Of a DNA stretch of 64,000 nucleotides, positions 59,801 through 63,860 are shown one piece after another. Origin of the DNA: Anodontia alba. Lineage: Eukaryota > Mollusca > Bivalvia > Lucinida > Lucinidae. Below the pieces are notes generated by a model that made no database searches, had not been told where the DNA came from, and saw nothing but the letters and a program-made list of their open reading frames with translations. Positions within the stretch are counted from its first letter, which is position 1. Each line of letters starts with the position of its first letter. The position numbers and the translations under genes were made by a program. The stretch is taken from NCBI GenBank assembly GCA_964016985.1, contig OZ024825.1:28573893-28637892 (forward strand), read 5' to 3'.

Positions 59801-62776
59801 AATAAATTTAGATGACATGCCCACTTCTAATTTTGAGCCAATCAGATTACATGATCTAGACTGTTGATAAAAATTCACATACTCAATGACAAACAATGCA
59901 GATCCAGATCAGTTGGCTTCTTCATAAGCCAACTGATCCGGATCTACACTTGTTTCCGAAGACAGGGCATATCTGGGTTCAACAGGACCTGTGTTAACTC
60001 ACCTTCCAAACTGCTTGCGACTTTTTCTTCTTCTGTACCAGGACATCATCGACTACTTCATCCATGCTGGTATGAGGTTTCTGTCGTACAGCAAATTCTG
60101 GAGTTGCTAAGAAAAGAGGCAGCCATTTCTTCTCCAGTCTTTCCTGAACATACTTCTGTGCCTCCAGGATCATTGGATTTGGAGGTCTGTCATCTAGTAA
60201 TTTACCCCAGCCACCACCAGCTTCTGCCACCTTGATAAAACAAACACCGTATTCGATCTAATTACCTCACATACCCCTAAAAGCGCACAGTCAAGCAATT
60301 TCTTAGTTTTCTGATTATAGCCAGTATGCTTTTATCTACCTCTTTCTAAAAGCATATGTTGTTGATGCTCATTTGAATTGCCTCGACTTGTCGAGACAAT
60401 GCAAATGAGTACCAACAACATATTCTTTTAGATATTAATCAGAAAAAATACCGCATTAGCATCTTAAAATAATCCTTTCATGAAATATTCAGCTGATTTT
60501 TTTTCTTCAACATATGCCTTATTATGAGGTTATTTAACTAAATGCTTTTTTAACAATTTTGAAAAATCTTAGTGCACAGTGCAGTAATTAGATCGAATAT
60601 GGTAACACAGTTGATTAACTTTTTTCTAGGCAAAATCAGCAATGACAAAGTGATAACATGTTTTCTTATTTCATAGCTCCAGATAAGAGGCAGTATCTAA
60701 AAATAATGTTTTTCCTATTTCTCCACAAAAACGTATGTTAAATATATAACTCCTTAGAAGTATCTCACCGAGGCACTTCTAATGAGTACCACAACATGTT
60801 TTCATGAAGAAATAAGAAAAACATCAGTACCTTTTACTTAAAAAAAAGTATCTCATCTGGAGCTATGTTATTTTTTCAAAGAACTCAGAAACATTACTTC
60901 ATGTGAATTGTCTTCAAAGATGATTCACATAAAATGTCAAGCCCTATTATCCAGAAAAAGTAAAATATTATCTGCTGCCATTTAAACCCAGCAGGTTAAT
61001 GATTGAGCTGAGGTTTACGGCCCAGTCAACCATTAGGGTCATGTCGAGGCAGTCAGTTTATCTATCCACACTTTTCCTGAGCAGGCTTAGTCCTCTAAGT
61101 AGTTAACCAGTATTTGTGCACATTCTTTTACCAGAAACAGACAACTGCCCTTCTTGAATCTGCTGAAGGGAGAGAATGATTGTAGAAAATTATTTCATGA
61201 TCAATATCTACAAAAGATTATTGCAGGACCCAGTGGGGATCGAACCCGCAACCTCCTGATCACCAGTTGGAAGTGTATTTGACCAAGCCATCGAGGCCAG
61301 TAGAGGCTTAAAAATTATGGTAAGCATTTTCCATTTTTGAAAACAAAATGCCTCAAAATGCATCAATCTCTCTTCACATTAGTTTATAATCTGGATCCAG
61401 ATACACCCATTGCTTTGTTTGAAAATGGGTGAAAGTGTGTGTTTTTTTTTTTTATTTTTTACATATATGTTCCTCAAGCAAAAATATGGAGCTATAAAAA
61501 TCCATATTTTTTTCTAGTTCAGGCAAATAACTGCAATTATTTCCCTGAACTAGAAAAATGTGGATTCTTTTAGCTTCATATTTTTATAGCTCCAGATAAG
61601 AGGAGCATCCAGAAATTATTTTTCTATTTCTCAAAATTAAAACATATGTTTTGGAACTCATTAGAAACACCTCACAGAGTAACTTCAAATGAGTACCAAT
61701 AACATGTTTTACACTTCAAATGAGTTAACACAACACAATTTTTTTGTGGAGAAATAAGTAAAGATATTAACAATTTTTATTTAAAAAGAGCATCTTATCT
61801 GGAACTATGAATTTTTTTACTTGTGGGACATAAAGAATAAGTATACATATTTCACCCTGTTACAGACCAATTAAAAGGACAATGGTGGCCTATATCGCAC
61901 ACCTTGTGCATGCCCTTGATGACCAGTTTGTGCTGATCCAAATCACAGGCACCTCGTTTTTTGCCAGTTGCTTGTGATTTGGATCAGGTCAAATCGGTCA
62001 TCAATCAAATGCAGAAGGTGCAGGTTCTCTCAGCATATGCAGGTGCATGAGCACAATCTTCTTACCATAGAAAGCCAATTTTGAACACATAATGTTTTGA
62101 CCTTATATACCATAGAATGTACACCACAACCTCTTTATAACACTATTACTGGGATCAAAAGCAAACACCATGTAAGCTAAACAACTATGTTGTATCTAAA
62201 CAAAAATGTATAGATTATATAGAAAAATTACTATAAATAGTCATTTTTCTATATAATCTATACATTTTTATTTGGGTACAACATTTTATGAGTTTAGCTT
62301 TAAACAGTTTTATATCCAAACAGTCTTATAAAGAGGTTCCAATGTAGTGTAAAATACATGTATCTGGTTAATGTCAAACTTTCAAACAAAAAGAATTTAA
62401 TGAGATCTAAATTATTTATTCATACTAGAAACACTTAGCATCCTACCTTTTCCTGACCTTCTTTACCAGCAGGACTGTTTGGACCAAAGAAATATTTCTT
62501 GTTGAGATATTTAGTTTTAATTTCTCTGGCTTTCTGATCCCTCTTTCTTTCTTCAGTATATGCAATTCTTCTAAAAGCCTCAATGTCCATCCAACACATG
62601 ATGTCCATGCTGGCATAGTTATCTGCCAGGAAATTGCGGAAATGCTCCAGTTCAATACGGTTATGGACTAGTTTCTCTAGAGTGTAATCTTTGAATTGTT
62701 CAGGAATGTTCTGGATCAATGCTTCATCATAGACAGGGTCATGATATCCTTCCATCATGTCAGGTGTTGATGCTCT
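32594..62776 (-). CDS. RGS22: RGS22-like gene, 3' part (8 exons, C-terminal 547 codons)
   Basis: Eight minus-strand exons join through GT-AG introns with compatible phases (0,0,0,0,0,0,1,2) into one frame of 1644 nt: 547 codons plus stop. The product has two RGS domains in tandem (about residues 42-175 and 193-325 of the visible part), then a basic helical stretch and a Lys/Ser/Glu-rich tail. RGS domains bind activated G-alpha subunits; RGS22 is a large multi-RGS protein known mainly from testis and ciliated tissue. Recognition rests on the exon texts NNVLFWLEVQKFK, INCFIDSQIPPTLQIDIP and SPYLFREAQ, which I recognise as RGS22-like. The start and N-terminal half lie upstream beyond 64000, so the promoter is not visible. 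The 16-kb intron between 56359 and 40151 could hide a short exon, but the flanking exons join in phase without one. The order, phases and stop are seen in the sequence; the orthology is from memory of the family. Confidence 0.85.
33050..33440. mobile_element. TTAA-type MITE (family E) split by a family A MITE
   Basis: Left 'ttaacccttaatgtggcagc', right 'gattggcactttaagggttaa', with the family A copy 33156-33367 inserted in its middle. Confidence 0.85.
33156..33367 (+). mobile_element. Family A MITE nested in family E
   Basis: TTAACCCTTGTCCTGCTGAA to 'cagcatgacaaaggttta'; stem CAGTTGGCTTCTTCAGAAGC / CCAACTG. Confidence 0.9.
33591..33890. mobile_element. CATACATGCCA-terminal MITE, TCTTCC target duplication
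   Basis: CATACATGCCATAC to TTATGGCATGTATG, TCTTCC on both sides (33585-33590, 33891-33896). Confidence 0.9.
34185..34625. mobile_element. Foldback MITE inside the 55-bp array
   Basis: 'acaaggtggccatgttacat' with 'gaagggtgcacactttttt' on the left; 'aaaaagtgtgcacccta' and 'acacagccaccttgt' on the right. The centre has TATTTGCAAACATT / AATGTTTGCAAATA. Confidence 0.85.
36606..36942 (+). mobile_element. Family C MITE carrying a SINE fragment
   Basis: CATTACGAAAACACGCCTAT to ATAGGCATGTTTTCGTGATG. The central palindrome is opened by the SINE piece at 36750-36800. Confidence 0.9.
36750..36800 (-). mobile_element. Short SINE tail fragment inside a MITE
   Basis: About 50 bp of the SINE 3' tail (gttgaggttttacggcccag) is inserted in the central palindrome of the MITE at 36606-36942, where other copies have only the short loop. 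Confidence 0.75.
37063..37174 (-). CDS. RGS22: RGS22-like exon 7 of window: hydrophilic tail
   Basis: The exon is 112 nt, entered in phase 1 after acceptor ttcttttgcag and left in phase 2 at donor GTAGGT. With the split codons it encodes ETEKDNISDKESVASKHSES, then GEKKVGKLEIESQTTERR, a polar tail rich in Lys, Ser and Glu. Nothing catalytic is visible. Copies of one MITE family lie on both sides in opposite orientation (36606-36942 and 37274-37550). Confidence 0.75.
37274..37550 (-). mobile_element. Family C MITE, opposite orientation
   Basis: CATCTCGAAAACATACCTAT to ATAGGCTTGTTTTCGTAATG, 100 bp upstream (gene sense) of the 112-nt exon. Confidence 0.9.
37570..37755. mobile_element. Palindromic MITE with ATGTATAGATTATATAGAAA stem (family P)
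   Basis: The stem around 'aatggtcattt' is about 31 bp, near perfect. Outer text 'atataaca..gttg' is also inverted. A second copy is at 62108-62345. Confidence 0.8.
37780..37990 (-). mobile_element. Family A MITE with hairpin cassette
   Basis: TTAACCCTTATCCTGCTG to 'cagcaggataggcttaa'. One arm reads GATGGCTTCT, the other AGAAGCCAAC, so one side carries an uncompensated change. Confidence 0.88.
38080..38222. mobile_element. Family E MITE, short copy
   Basis: 'gaacccttaaaaattcat' to 'gactgatgctttaagg'. Confidence 0.65.
38280..39945 (-). repeat. About 53-bp minisatellite containing a splice-donor junction
   Basis: About 30 units of 'gtatagttagctacctgtg', 'ttagcagtgaacagtgaac' and 'tgacatggcttatct'. 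In gene sense each unit contains CACTGCTAACACAG followed by GTAGCTAAC. This matches the end of exon 39922-40150 and its donor (CACTGCTAACACAG, GTAACAATAC). The array runs into the exon without a break. At 39617-39662 a foreign piece of about 45 bp is identical or nearly so to 40428-40468. Confidence 0.93.
39922..40150 (-). CDS. RGS22: RGS22-like exon 6 of window: acidic linker
   Basis: The exon is 229 nt, entered in phase 0 after acceptor atacttacag and left in phase 1 at donor GTAACA. It encodes EVERRAALGLPPLGEDEDVF, an acidic Gly/Ser/Glu segment, and WSYSSYMAALEKEELLNNTD. It ends SSLLTANT plus one nucleotide. No domain is recognised; it reads as a linker following the basic helix of the preceding exon. 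The last 25 nt and the donor are the edge of a long tandem array of about 53-bp units reaching down to 38280, so the exon end itself is repeat-like. Coding status is supported by the phase match on both sides and by an open frame through a sequence of ordinary complexity. Confidence 0.75.
40280..40468. mobile_element. Family E MITE
   Basis: 'agtgctaatcataactacag', 'ttttcagagaaaataag' and 'gcttagcattttaagg'. Confidence 0.7.
40940..41077. mobile_element. Family E MITE, partial
   Basis: 'atgtgaattgcctgcctagc' and 'agaactttaagggttaaa'. Confidence 0.65.
41078..41925. other. Intronic non-coding stretch
   Basis: 'ataccaagtttggtgaaaat' followed by 'gaatggacggacagatgg' at 41250-41330 is the style of a common dispersed repeat, but I cannot assign ends. 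No exon is seen. Confidence 0.45.
41930..42060. mobile_element. Degraded AGCTCCAGATAAGA-type MITE
   Basis: Stem 'atgtggttctcaatgcaac ... gatgagatcccacaacatatg'. Confidence 0.5.
42072..42316. mobile_element. Family E terminal repeats enclosing the hairpin cassette
   Basis: TTTAACCCTTAAAGCGCCAG to TTGGCGCTTTAAGGGTTAA. The centre is the cassette GCAAACAGTGTGGACC / GGTCCACACTGTTTGC with stem AGACTGCTCCTTTAGGAGCA. Confidence 0.92.
42317..42457. repeat. Three-arm inverted repeat of AGATATGAATT / AATTCATATCT
   Basis: 'taagatatgaattt' occurs twice and its complement twice, with 'aataatcattt' extensions; several alternative hairpins are possible. Confidence 0.75.
42560..42665. repeat. Triplicate of about 36-44 bp
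   Basis: 'ccatttatcatttataataa' occurs three times in tandem with A/T spacers. Confidence 0.85.
42739..42765. repeat. Poly-A tract
   Basis: About 26 A. Confidence 0.97.
43281..43483. mobile_element. Family E MITE
   Basis: Stem TTGACATTTCATGTGAGTTG / CAATTCACATGAAATGTCAA; right end 'ttagcattttaagggttaa'. Confidence 0.85.
43484..43934. other. Intronic non-coding stretch
   Basis: A degraded family D piece is at about 43765-43915 ('tttttcccccaaaacacagg'). No exon. Confidence 0.45.
43935..44138 (+). mobile_element. Family A MITE with shortened cassette
   Basis: Left 'ttagcctttgtcatgctgaa', right 'cagcatgacaagggttaa'; the stem is reduced to AGTTTGAAGTAAACT. Confidence 0.85.
44344..44632 (+). 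mobile_element. Family C MITE
   Basis: CATTACAAAAACTTGCCTAT to ATAGGTATGTGTTCCTGATG; the apex shows a tandem duplication of 'tctaacaagtacgcac'. Confidence 0.87.
44640..44856. mobile_element. Family E MITE
   Basis: 'ttaaatcttaaagtgccac' to 'gcttagcactatgtaagag'; stem around 'tgcctagcagataa'. Confidence 0.8.
44963..45186. mobile_element. TTAACTCTTTTCCCGC-terminal MITE with hairpin cassette (family M)
   Basis: GTTAACTCTTTTCCCGCTAG to 'aatgcaaagagttaaa'. The cassette is GCAAACGGTTTGGACC / GGATCCAAACTGTTTG with a different stem, AGATCAGGCCCGAC / GTCAGGCCTAATCT. Confidence 0.8.
45474..45680 (-). mobile_element. Family A MITE with hairpin cassette
   Basis: TTAACCCTTGTCCTGCTGAA to TTCAGCAGGACTAGGGTTAA; one arm of the stem has lost about 8 nt. 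Confidence 0.9.
45819..46027. mobile_element. TTAACCCTTTCACACC-terminal MITE with hairpin cassette (family N)
   Basis: 'ttaaccctttcacacctgag' to 'tcagtctgaaaaggttaa'; cassette GCAAACAGTGTAGATCC ... CTAAATCTACATTGTTTGC. Confidence 0.78.
46028..46265. mobile_element. Partial family H-like copy
   Basis: 'cattgtagtctggaaaccc' and a cassette half 'caacagtgcagacccagatc'. Confidence 0.4.
46309..46420. repeat. Large near-perfect palindrome
   Basis: TAGGAGAAAGTCCCAGTATC... and its complement; the core TGGAGACGAGGCCCC / GGGCCTCGTCTCCA is perfect. A related, weaker palindrome follows at 46422-46545 (AATGCTGTGTAGAAAC-type arms, 'ccattcctgaaaattaatgg'). Confidence 0.9.
46746..46972 (+). mobile_element. 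TTAACCCACTGTAGACTG-terminal MITE with hairpin cassette (family H)
   Basis: Ends TTAACCCACTGTAGACTG and CCCGACTACAATGGGTTAA. Cassette 'ttgcaaaaagtgaagacc ... ggtctgcattgtttgc'. Confidence 0.85.
46985..47302. mobile_element. ACCATATTCGATCTAATTAC-terminal MITE (family K)
   Basis: 'accgtatgagccctaatta' to 'tggatcgaatatggta'; degraded central stem. Confidence 0.75.
47425..47525. mobile_element. AGCTCCAGATAAGA-terminal MITE, stem deleted
   Basis: CACAGCTCCAGATACTTTTT to CCCTTATCTGGAGCTAAG; only about 100 bp, central palindrome absent. Confidence 0.8.
47580..47792 (+). mobile_element. Family A MITE nested in the TAAGTATT MITE
   Basis: 'taacccttctcttgctgaac' to 'cagcatgacaagggtta'; target reconstructs to a TTAA. 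Confidence 0.9.
47888..48107. mobile_element. TAAATGTCCTAAAATTTC-terminal MITE with hairpin cassette (family Q)
   Basis: GTAAATGTCCTAAAATTTCG to GAAATTTTAGGACATTTAC; cassette GCAAACAGTATAGACC / GGTCTACACTGTTTGC with stem AGACTGCTCCTTCAGAAGCA. Confidence 0.88.
48180..48450. other. Intronic non-coding stretch
   Basis: AT-rich; nothing recognised. Confidence 0.5.
48466..48737 (-). mobile_element. SINE with G-rich replacement in the tRNA head, 15-bp target duplication
   Basis: Same SINE family. ACAAATACAGAAGTA flanks it at 48451-48465 and 48738-48752. The B-box region is replaced by a run of G with T interruptions (about 48682-48712), so the internal polymerase III promoter is destroyed. Confidence 0.82.
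48755..49005. other. Intronic stretch with a fragment like the MITE at 7032
   Basis: 'ttttgcatatttaattaagg' and 'aaaatggcagcatccac' resemble 7350-7400. No exon. Confidence 0.4.
49010..49197. mobile_element. ACCCAGCA-terminal MITE (family D), clear copy
   Basis: Stem CCCAGAAAACAAGCTTTGAT...GCAAATTGTCTTTAAGGAAG paired with its complement; end 'aaaattttacccagca'. Confidence 0.8.
49470..49647. mobile_element. Family Q MITE, second copy
   Basis: 'gtgaatgtcctaaaatttcg' to 'caaaattttaggacatttat'; only the left half of the cassette is clear. Confidence 0.75.
49870..50087. mobile_element. Family E MITE
   Basis: 'acccttaaagtgcaaattat' to 'gcttagcacttttagggct'. Confidence 0.75.
50440..52020. repeat. 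32-bp minisatellite in the 16-kb intron
   Basis: About 49 units of 'ggcagtcaactggacttg' plus 'ttcactcatcacaa', with single-base variants and a few short units. Long plus-strand frames of up to 191 codons are a product of the repeat. An isolated hairpin-cassette remnant lies just before it (50374-50440). Confidence 0.96.
52085..52555. other. Intronic non-coding stretch
   Basis: Nothing recognised; short frames only. Confidence 0.5.
52653..53112. mobile_element. AGCTCCAGATAAGA-terminal MITE opened by family F
   Basis: TATAGCTCCAGATAAGG to 'cttatctgaagctatg'; stem 'gctgtgggtactcattagaa ... aggaccacaacat'. Confidence 0.8.
52836..53083 (+). mobile_element. Family F MITE
   Basis: CTGGGCCCAGATATTTAAAA to 'ttgaacaactgggccc'; stem GCTGAAAAAAAATGTGAGTA / CACATTTTTTTTCAGC. 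Confidence 0.88.
53120..53345 (-). mobile_element. Family H MITE with hairpin cassette, inverted
   Basis: 'attatcccatctcagtcagg' to 'gagttaattcagtc'; cassette 'gcaaatagtgcagacc ... gggtctgcattgtttgc'. Confidence 0.75.
53519..53842. mobile_element. CAGTCGACTCTCGTTATCTC-terminal MITE, TA duplication
   Basis: CAGTCGACTCTCGTTAT to ATAACGAGAGTCAACTG with TA at both ends. Inner text 'acttcgagatatccgtagtt' and a central stem GAAATTGCTCC / GGAGTAATTTC. Termini and TA target fit the pogo/Tc1-mariner group. Confidence 0.87.
53850..54056. mobile_element. AGCTCCAGATAAGA-type MITE with duplicated stem arm
   Basis: 'gcatatgttgtgcatactca' and 'gcatatgttgtcggtactca' occur in tandem; right end 'cttttctggagctgtga'. 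Confidence 0.75.
54283..54433. mobile_element. Family E MITE, short copy
   Basis: TTAACCCTTAAAGCACCAAG to 'tggtgccttaaggg'. Confidence 0.8.
54745..54862. repeat. Hairpin cassette copy with stem GATGCTGCAT / ATGCAGCATC
   Basis: 'aaacagtgcagaccctgatc' and 'gatctgggtcggcactattttgc'; the stem is perfect over GATCAGATGCTGCATGATGC. Flanking terminal repeats not resolved. Confidence 0.75.
54863..55135. other. Intronic non-coding stretch
   Basis: Nothing recognised. Confidence 0.45.
55136..55428. mobile_element. AGCTCCAGATAAGA-terminal MITE opened by family A
   Basis: CATAGCTCCAGATAAGATG to 'ccatatctggagcaatgg' around 55171-55384. Confidence 0.78.
55171..55384 (-). mobile_element. Family A MITE, TTAA duplicated
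   Basis: TTAACCCTTGTCAAGCTGAA to 'ggacaagggttaa'; stem GATCAGATGGCTTCTTCAG / AGAAGCCATCTGATC, perfect. Confidence 0.93.
55580..55795. mobile_element. Family G-like element
   Basis: 'gcctgtgcatgtgtgctgatcagtc', in pieces, and 'cattcttggctatccaaaatg', shared with 14590 and 57380; ends unclear. Confidence 0.45.
55936..56042. repeat. (TTTA)n / (TTTAT)n simple repeat
   Basis: About 25 units, followed by a G-rich stretch at 56053-56086. Confidence 0.95.
56360..56521 (-). CDS. RGS22: RGS22-like exon 5 of window: end of second RGS domain and basic helix
   Basis: The exon is 162 nt, phase 0/0, with acceptor ttatttcag and donor GTAAAT. It encodes 54 residues: LIVFRVLFSHWNEFCEFR closes the second RGS domain, then a long charged helix, RRRKHAKIKERQRQIELEE, probably coiled coil. 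The next exon found lies 16.2 kb downstream. The donor GTAAAT is weaker than the others, and reading through gives only a few more codons before a stop. Confidence 0.85.
56660..56848. mobile_element. ACCCAGCA-terminal MITE (family D)
   Basis: 'atgctgggtaaaatttaagc' to 'tgctgaaattgcccagag'; stem GACAATTTGCATGAAAT and its complement. Confidence 0.78.
56994..57292. mobile_element. TAAGTATT-terminal MITE, most complete copy
   Basis: 'accctaagtattcagacag' to 'gttcaaatatttagggta'; cassette AAACAGTGTAGACACAGATC / GATCTGTGTCTACAC, then 'cacatcaacaggtaataaaa'. Confidence 0.87.
57295..57480. mobile_element. Family G-like element
   Basis: Stem CTGATCAGCCTGCACAG / CTGTGCAGGCTGATCA; same style as 55600 and 62870. 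Confidence 0.5.
57604..57783 (-). CDS. RGS22: RGS22-like exon 4 of window: middle of second RGS domain
   Basis: The exon is 180 nt, phase 0/0, with acceptor tatttcag and donor GTAAGT. It encodes 60 residues, NMYHAHNDDSLI through SPYLFREAQ. INCFIDSQIPPTLQIDIPQE and the YLFREAQ ending resemble RGS22. The first 35-40 nt and the acceptor are repeated several times, degenerately, in the intron just upstream (57784-58050), so this exon edge is the apparent source of a small tandem array. Confidence 0.9.
57784..58050 (-). repeat. 44-bp tandem array derived from an exon edge
   Basis: 'ttctgaa' landmarks at 57782 (the exon acceptor), 57826, about 57899, 57944, 57988 and 58032. In gene sense units read TTTCAG then AACATRTAYCAT..., matching acceptor and first 35-40 nt of exon 57604-57783 (NMYHAHNDDSLI). 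It fills most of a 369-bp intron. Confidence 0.87.
58153..58314 (-). CDS. RGS22: RGS22-like exon 3 of window: start of second RGS domain
   Basis: The exon is 162 nt, phase 0/0, with acceptor tttttttcag and donor GTAAGC. It encodes 54 residues, from LLESKWVSSSKEIITF to LFWLEVQKFK. This is the N-terminal half of the second RGS domain. FRKALLNPVTSVQFRRYV and NNVLFWLEVQ fit the RGS pattern (F-x3-L-x3-x-G/P and the LxFWLxxE-like helix) and are the strongest lexical match to RGS22. The intron downstream is only 369 bp and is largely a 44-bp tandem repeat. Confidence 0.9.
58360..58750. other. Intronic non-coding stretch
   Basis: Nothing recognised. Confidence 0.45.
58752..58995 (+). mobile_element. 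Family F MITE
   Basis: 'gagcccacttgttcaaaact' to 'tttggacaactgggca'; stem GTGAGTAGCTTTTGC / GCGAAAGCTACTCAC. Confidence 0.87.
59085..59485. mobile_element. Family G MITE, rearranged
   Basis: 'atggcctggatgagcctgtg' and, again, 'atcagcctgtgcatccacgc'; right end 'ttttcacttgacatggcc'. Confidence 0.6.
59502..59779. mobile_element. CAGTTGAACCTCGTTATCTC-terminal MITE, TA duplication
   Basis: CAGTTGAACCTCGTTATCT to AGATAACGAGGTTCGACTG with TA on both sides; second copy of the family at 53519. Confidence 0.88.
59797..59999 (-). mobile_element. Family A MITE at a splice donor
   Basis: 'aataaatttagatgacatgc' to 'caacaggacctgtgttaa'; the right TTAA is bases +6 to +9 of the intron after exon 60003-60230. 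Stem CAGTTGGCTTCTTCATAAGC / CCAACTG. Confidence 0.87.
60003..60230 (-). CDS. RGS22: RGS22-like exon 2 of window: end of first RGS domain
   Basis: The exon is 228 nt, phase 0/0, with acceptor ttttatcaag and a consensus donor GTGAGT. It encodes VAEAGGGWGKLLDDRPPNP, then an amphipathic helix (ILEAQKYVQERLEKKWLPLF) that closes the first RGS fold, and ends in a basic linker VLVQKKKKSQAVWK. The exon opens with GTG (Val) in phase with the preceding exon's last Lys; it is not a start codon. A TTAA-flanked MITE begins six nucleotides into the intron, so the donor GTGAG is followed directly by the element's TTAA. Confidence 0.88.
60246..60604. mobile_element. ACCATATTCGATCTAATTAC-terminal MITE (family K)
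   Basis: ACCGTATTCGATCTAATTAC to GTAATTAGATCGAATATGGT; stem 'gcatatgttgttgatgctca ... gagtaccaacaacatat'. It starts 16 bp from exon 60003-60230, in the polypyrimidine region of its acceptor. Confidence 0.9.
60672..60868. mobile_element. AGCTCCAGATAAGA-terminal MITE, complete
   Basis: CATAGCTCCAGATAAGAGG to TCTCATCTGGAGCTATG; 'atttctccacaaaa' and 'gaagaaataag' flank the stem. Confidence 0.88.
60870..61003. mobile_element. Family D-like MITE
   Basis: 'tcatgtgaattgtcttcaaag' split words with their complement; end 'aaacccagcaggtta'. Confidence 0.6.
61008..61305 (-). mobile_element. tRNA-derived SINE, diverged copy
   Basis: All parts of the family are present in order in minus orientation, with a B-box GGTTCGATCC and a degraded A-box. 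It is more diverged than the copies at 1226 and 17752. No clear target duplication was found. Confidence 0.75.
61495..61575. repeat. Palindrome TTTTTCTAGTTCAGG / CCTGAACTAGAAAAA
   Basis: Arms extend to 'aaaatccata' and 'tgtggattct'; adjacent to the MITE at 61586. Confidence 0.85.
61586..61808. mobile_element. AGCTCCAGATAAGA-terminal MITE
   Basis: ATAGCTCCAGATAAGAGG to CATCTTATCTGGAACTAT; central stem partly duplicated ('acttcaaatgagt' twice). Confidence 0.85.
61915..62005. repeat. Inverted repeat GTGCTGATCCAAATCACAGG
   Basis: Pairs with 'cttgtgatttggatcagg', outer arms GATGACC / GGTCATC. Confidence 0.8.
62108..62345. mobile_element. Palindromic MITE, family P, second copy
   Basis: Stem AATGTATAGATTATATAGAA / TTCTATATAATCTATACATT; outer ends 'caacctctttataacac' and 'tcttataaagaggttcc'. 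Confidence 0.87.
62447..62776 (-). CDS. RGS22: RGS22-like exon 1 of window: start of first RGS domain
   Basis: The exon is 330 nt, phase 0 at both ends, with acceptor tttccag and donor GTAGGA. It encodes 110 residues, RASTPDMMEG through GKEGQEK. From about residue 42 the text IELEHFRNFLADNYASMDI starts the RGS helical bundle, with the typical Phe/Leu spacing of helices 3-4 and the MCWMDIEAFRRI segment. NKKYFFGPNSPAGKEG is the loop before the second half of the domain. Reading runs on upstream into intron sequence, so this is not the first coding exon. The codon frame stays open through the whole exon while both flanks quickly hit stops. Confidence 0.88.
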
Positions 62777-62809
62777 CTGGAAACAGTTAGAATTGATGTG
62801 CAACATGAG

Positions 62810-62965
62810 AAAAAGGCCCTTATGCCATAAGCAAACAGCGAAGGCCCATATCAGCATGCGTATCCATGCAATCTGAACATTGTCTGTTCTTCGATATATA
62901 CTACAATATCAACTGATTCTGTAAGCAGGCAAACAACTGTGCAGGCTGATCTGGGCCTGCATTGC
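62810..62965. mobile_element. Family G-like element, partial
   Basis: 'aagcaaacagcgaaggccca' and 'gtgcaggctgatctgggcct'. Confidence 0.5.
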
Positions 62966-63049
62966 CCCCAAATTGCTTGAACTGTGCATCACATTATAAA
63001 TATACTGTATTTTCACACAGCCCCAGAAAAAAAAAAACACTTCTTTCAA

Positions 63050-63206
63050 ACCATAATGGTTGATATGTTTCTCATTTCTCCAGAAAACCATATGTTGTGG
63101 TACTCACAAGAAGTGCCTCACAGAGGCACTTCTAGTGAGTACCACAACATATGTTTTCATTAAGATATAAGAAAAATATTTCATGATGGCATCTCTTATC
63201 TAGAGC
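63050..63206. mobile_element. AGCTCCAGATAAGA-type MITE
   Basis: Stem ACCATATGTTGTGGTACTCA / GAGTACCACAACATATG with AGAAGTGCCTC / GAGGCACTTCT; right end 'tctcttatctagagct'. Confidence 0.83.
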
Positions 63207-63700
63207 TGAGACTAATTGCCTGAAAATTTCATGGCTGGAGTGGTGGGGCACTCTAACTATTAGATCTGCAAAATCAGTCAATGCATTTTGGCAACAATTT
63301 CATAATAGATCAGACTGCAACAAGTAGCATAACTGTACTTAAAACAGTAAAGAAGTTACAGATTGGGTACAATTTCTCAAAGAATAACACAGATAGATAA
63401 CTCAATTAATACAAAAGCTAAAGTTGTAGTTCTTATTATGTGACATATTGTCACATAAGGATGGTATAGATTGGACGTAGTTCAAATGCTTTTATAGCAC
63501 AAGAGCCCAAGCCAAACAGAATAAGTGACAGATGGATGACTGTGTCATATATTTACCATTCTTTCTTTATTTACATTTTTTTTTTTTGTTTTTTTTTTTT
63601 TTAACAAAATTAACTACAGAGGTAAAGGTCATAAAATGTAAACAATTTGCTTTTGCTTGGATTCATGTTAAACTTTTTCATTATACTAAAAGAGACTGTA
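63207..63700. other. Non-coding stretch, presumably intron of the RGS22-like gene
   Basis: A small palindrome TTATGTGACATATTGTCACA at 63436 and two T tracts near 63578-63602. No exon found. Confidence 0.5.
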
Positions 63701-63705
63701 TATCT

Positions 63706-63860
63706 GACCTTGTCATGCTGAATAAATTAAGATGTCATGAACACCTCTAATTTTCAGCCAATCAGATTACTTGATCCAGATTGTTGATATAAATTCACAT
63801 ACTTAATGGCAGACAGTGCAAAGGCAGGGTATATCCAGGTTAAGCAGGACTAGGGTTAAC
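63706..63860 (-). mobile_element. Family A MITE that has lost its hairpin
   Basis: 'accttgtcatgctgaataaa' to 'aagcaggactagggttaa'; the flanks meet as 'ggcagacagtgcaaaggca', so the whole stem-loop is gone. Confidence 0.88.

Noticed and set aside
62909..63091. 60-codon minus-strand frame upstream of the first visible RGS22 exon
   Set aside because: No acceptor/donor pair in phase and no similarity; it overlaps MITE sequence.
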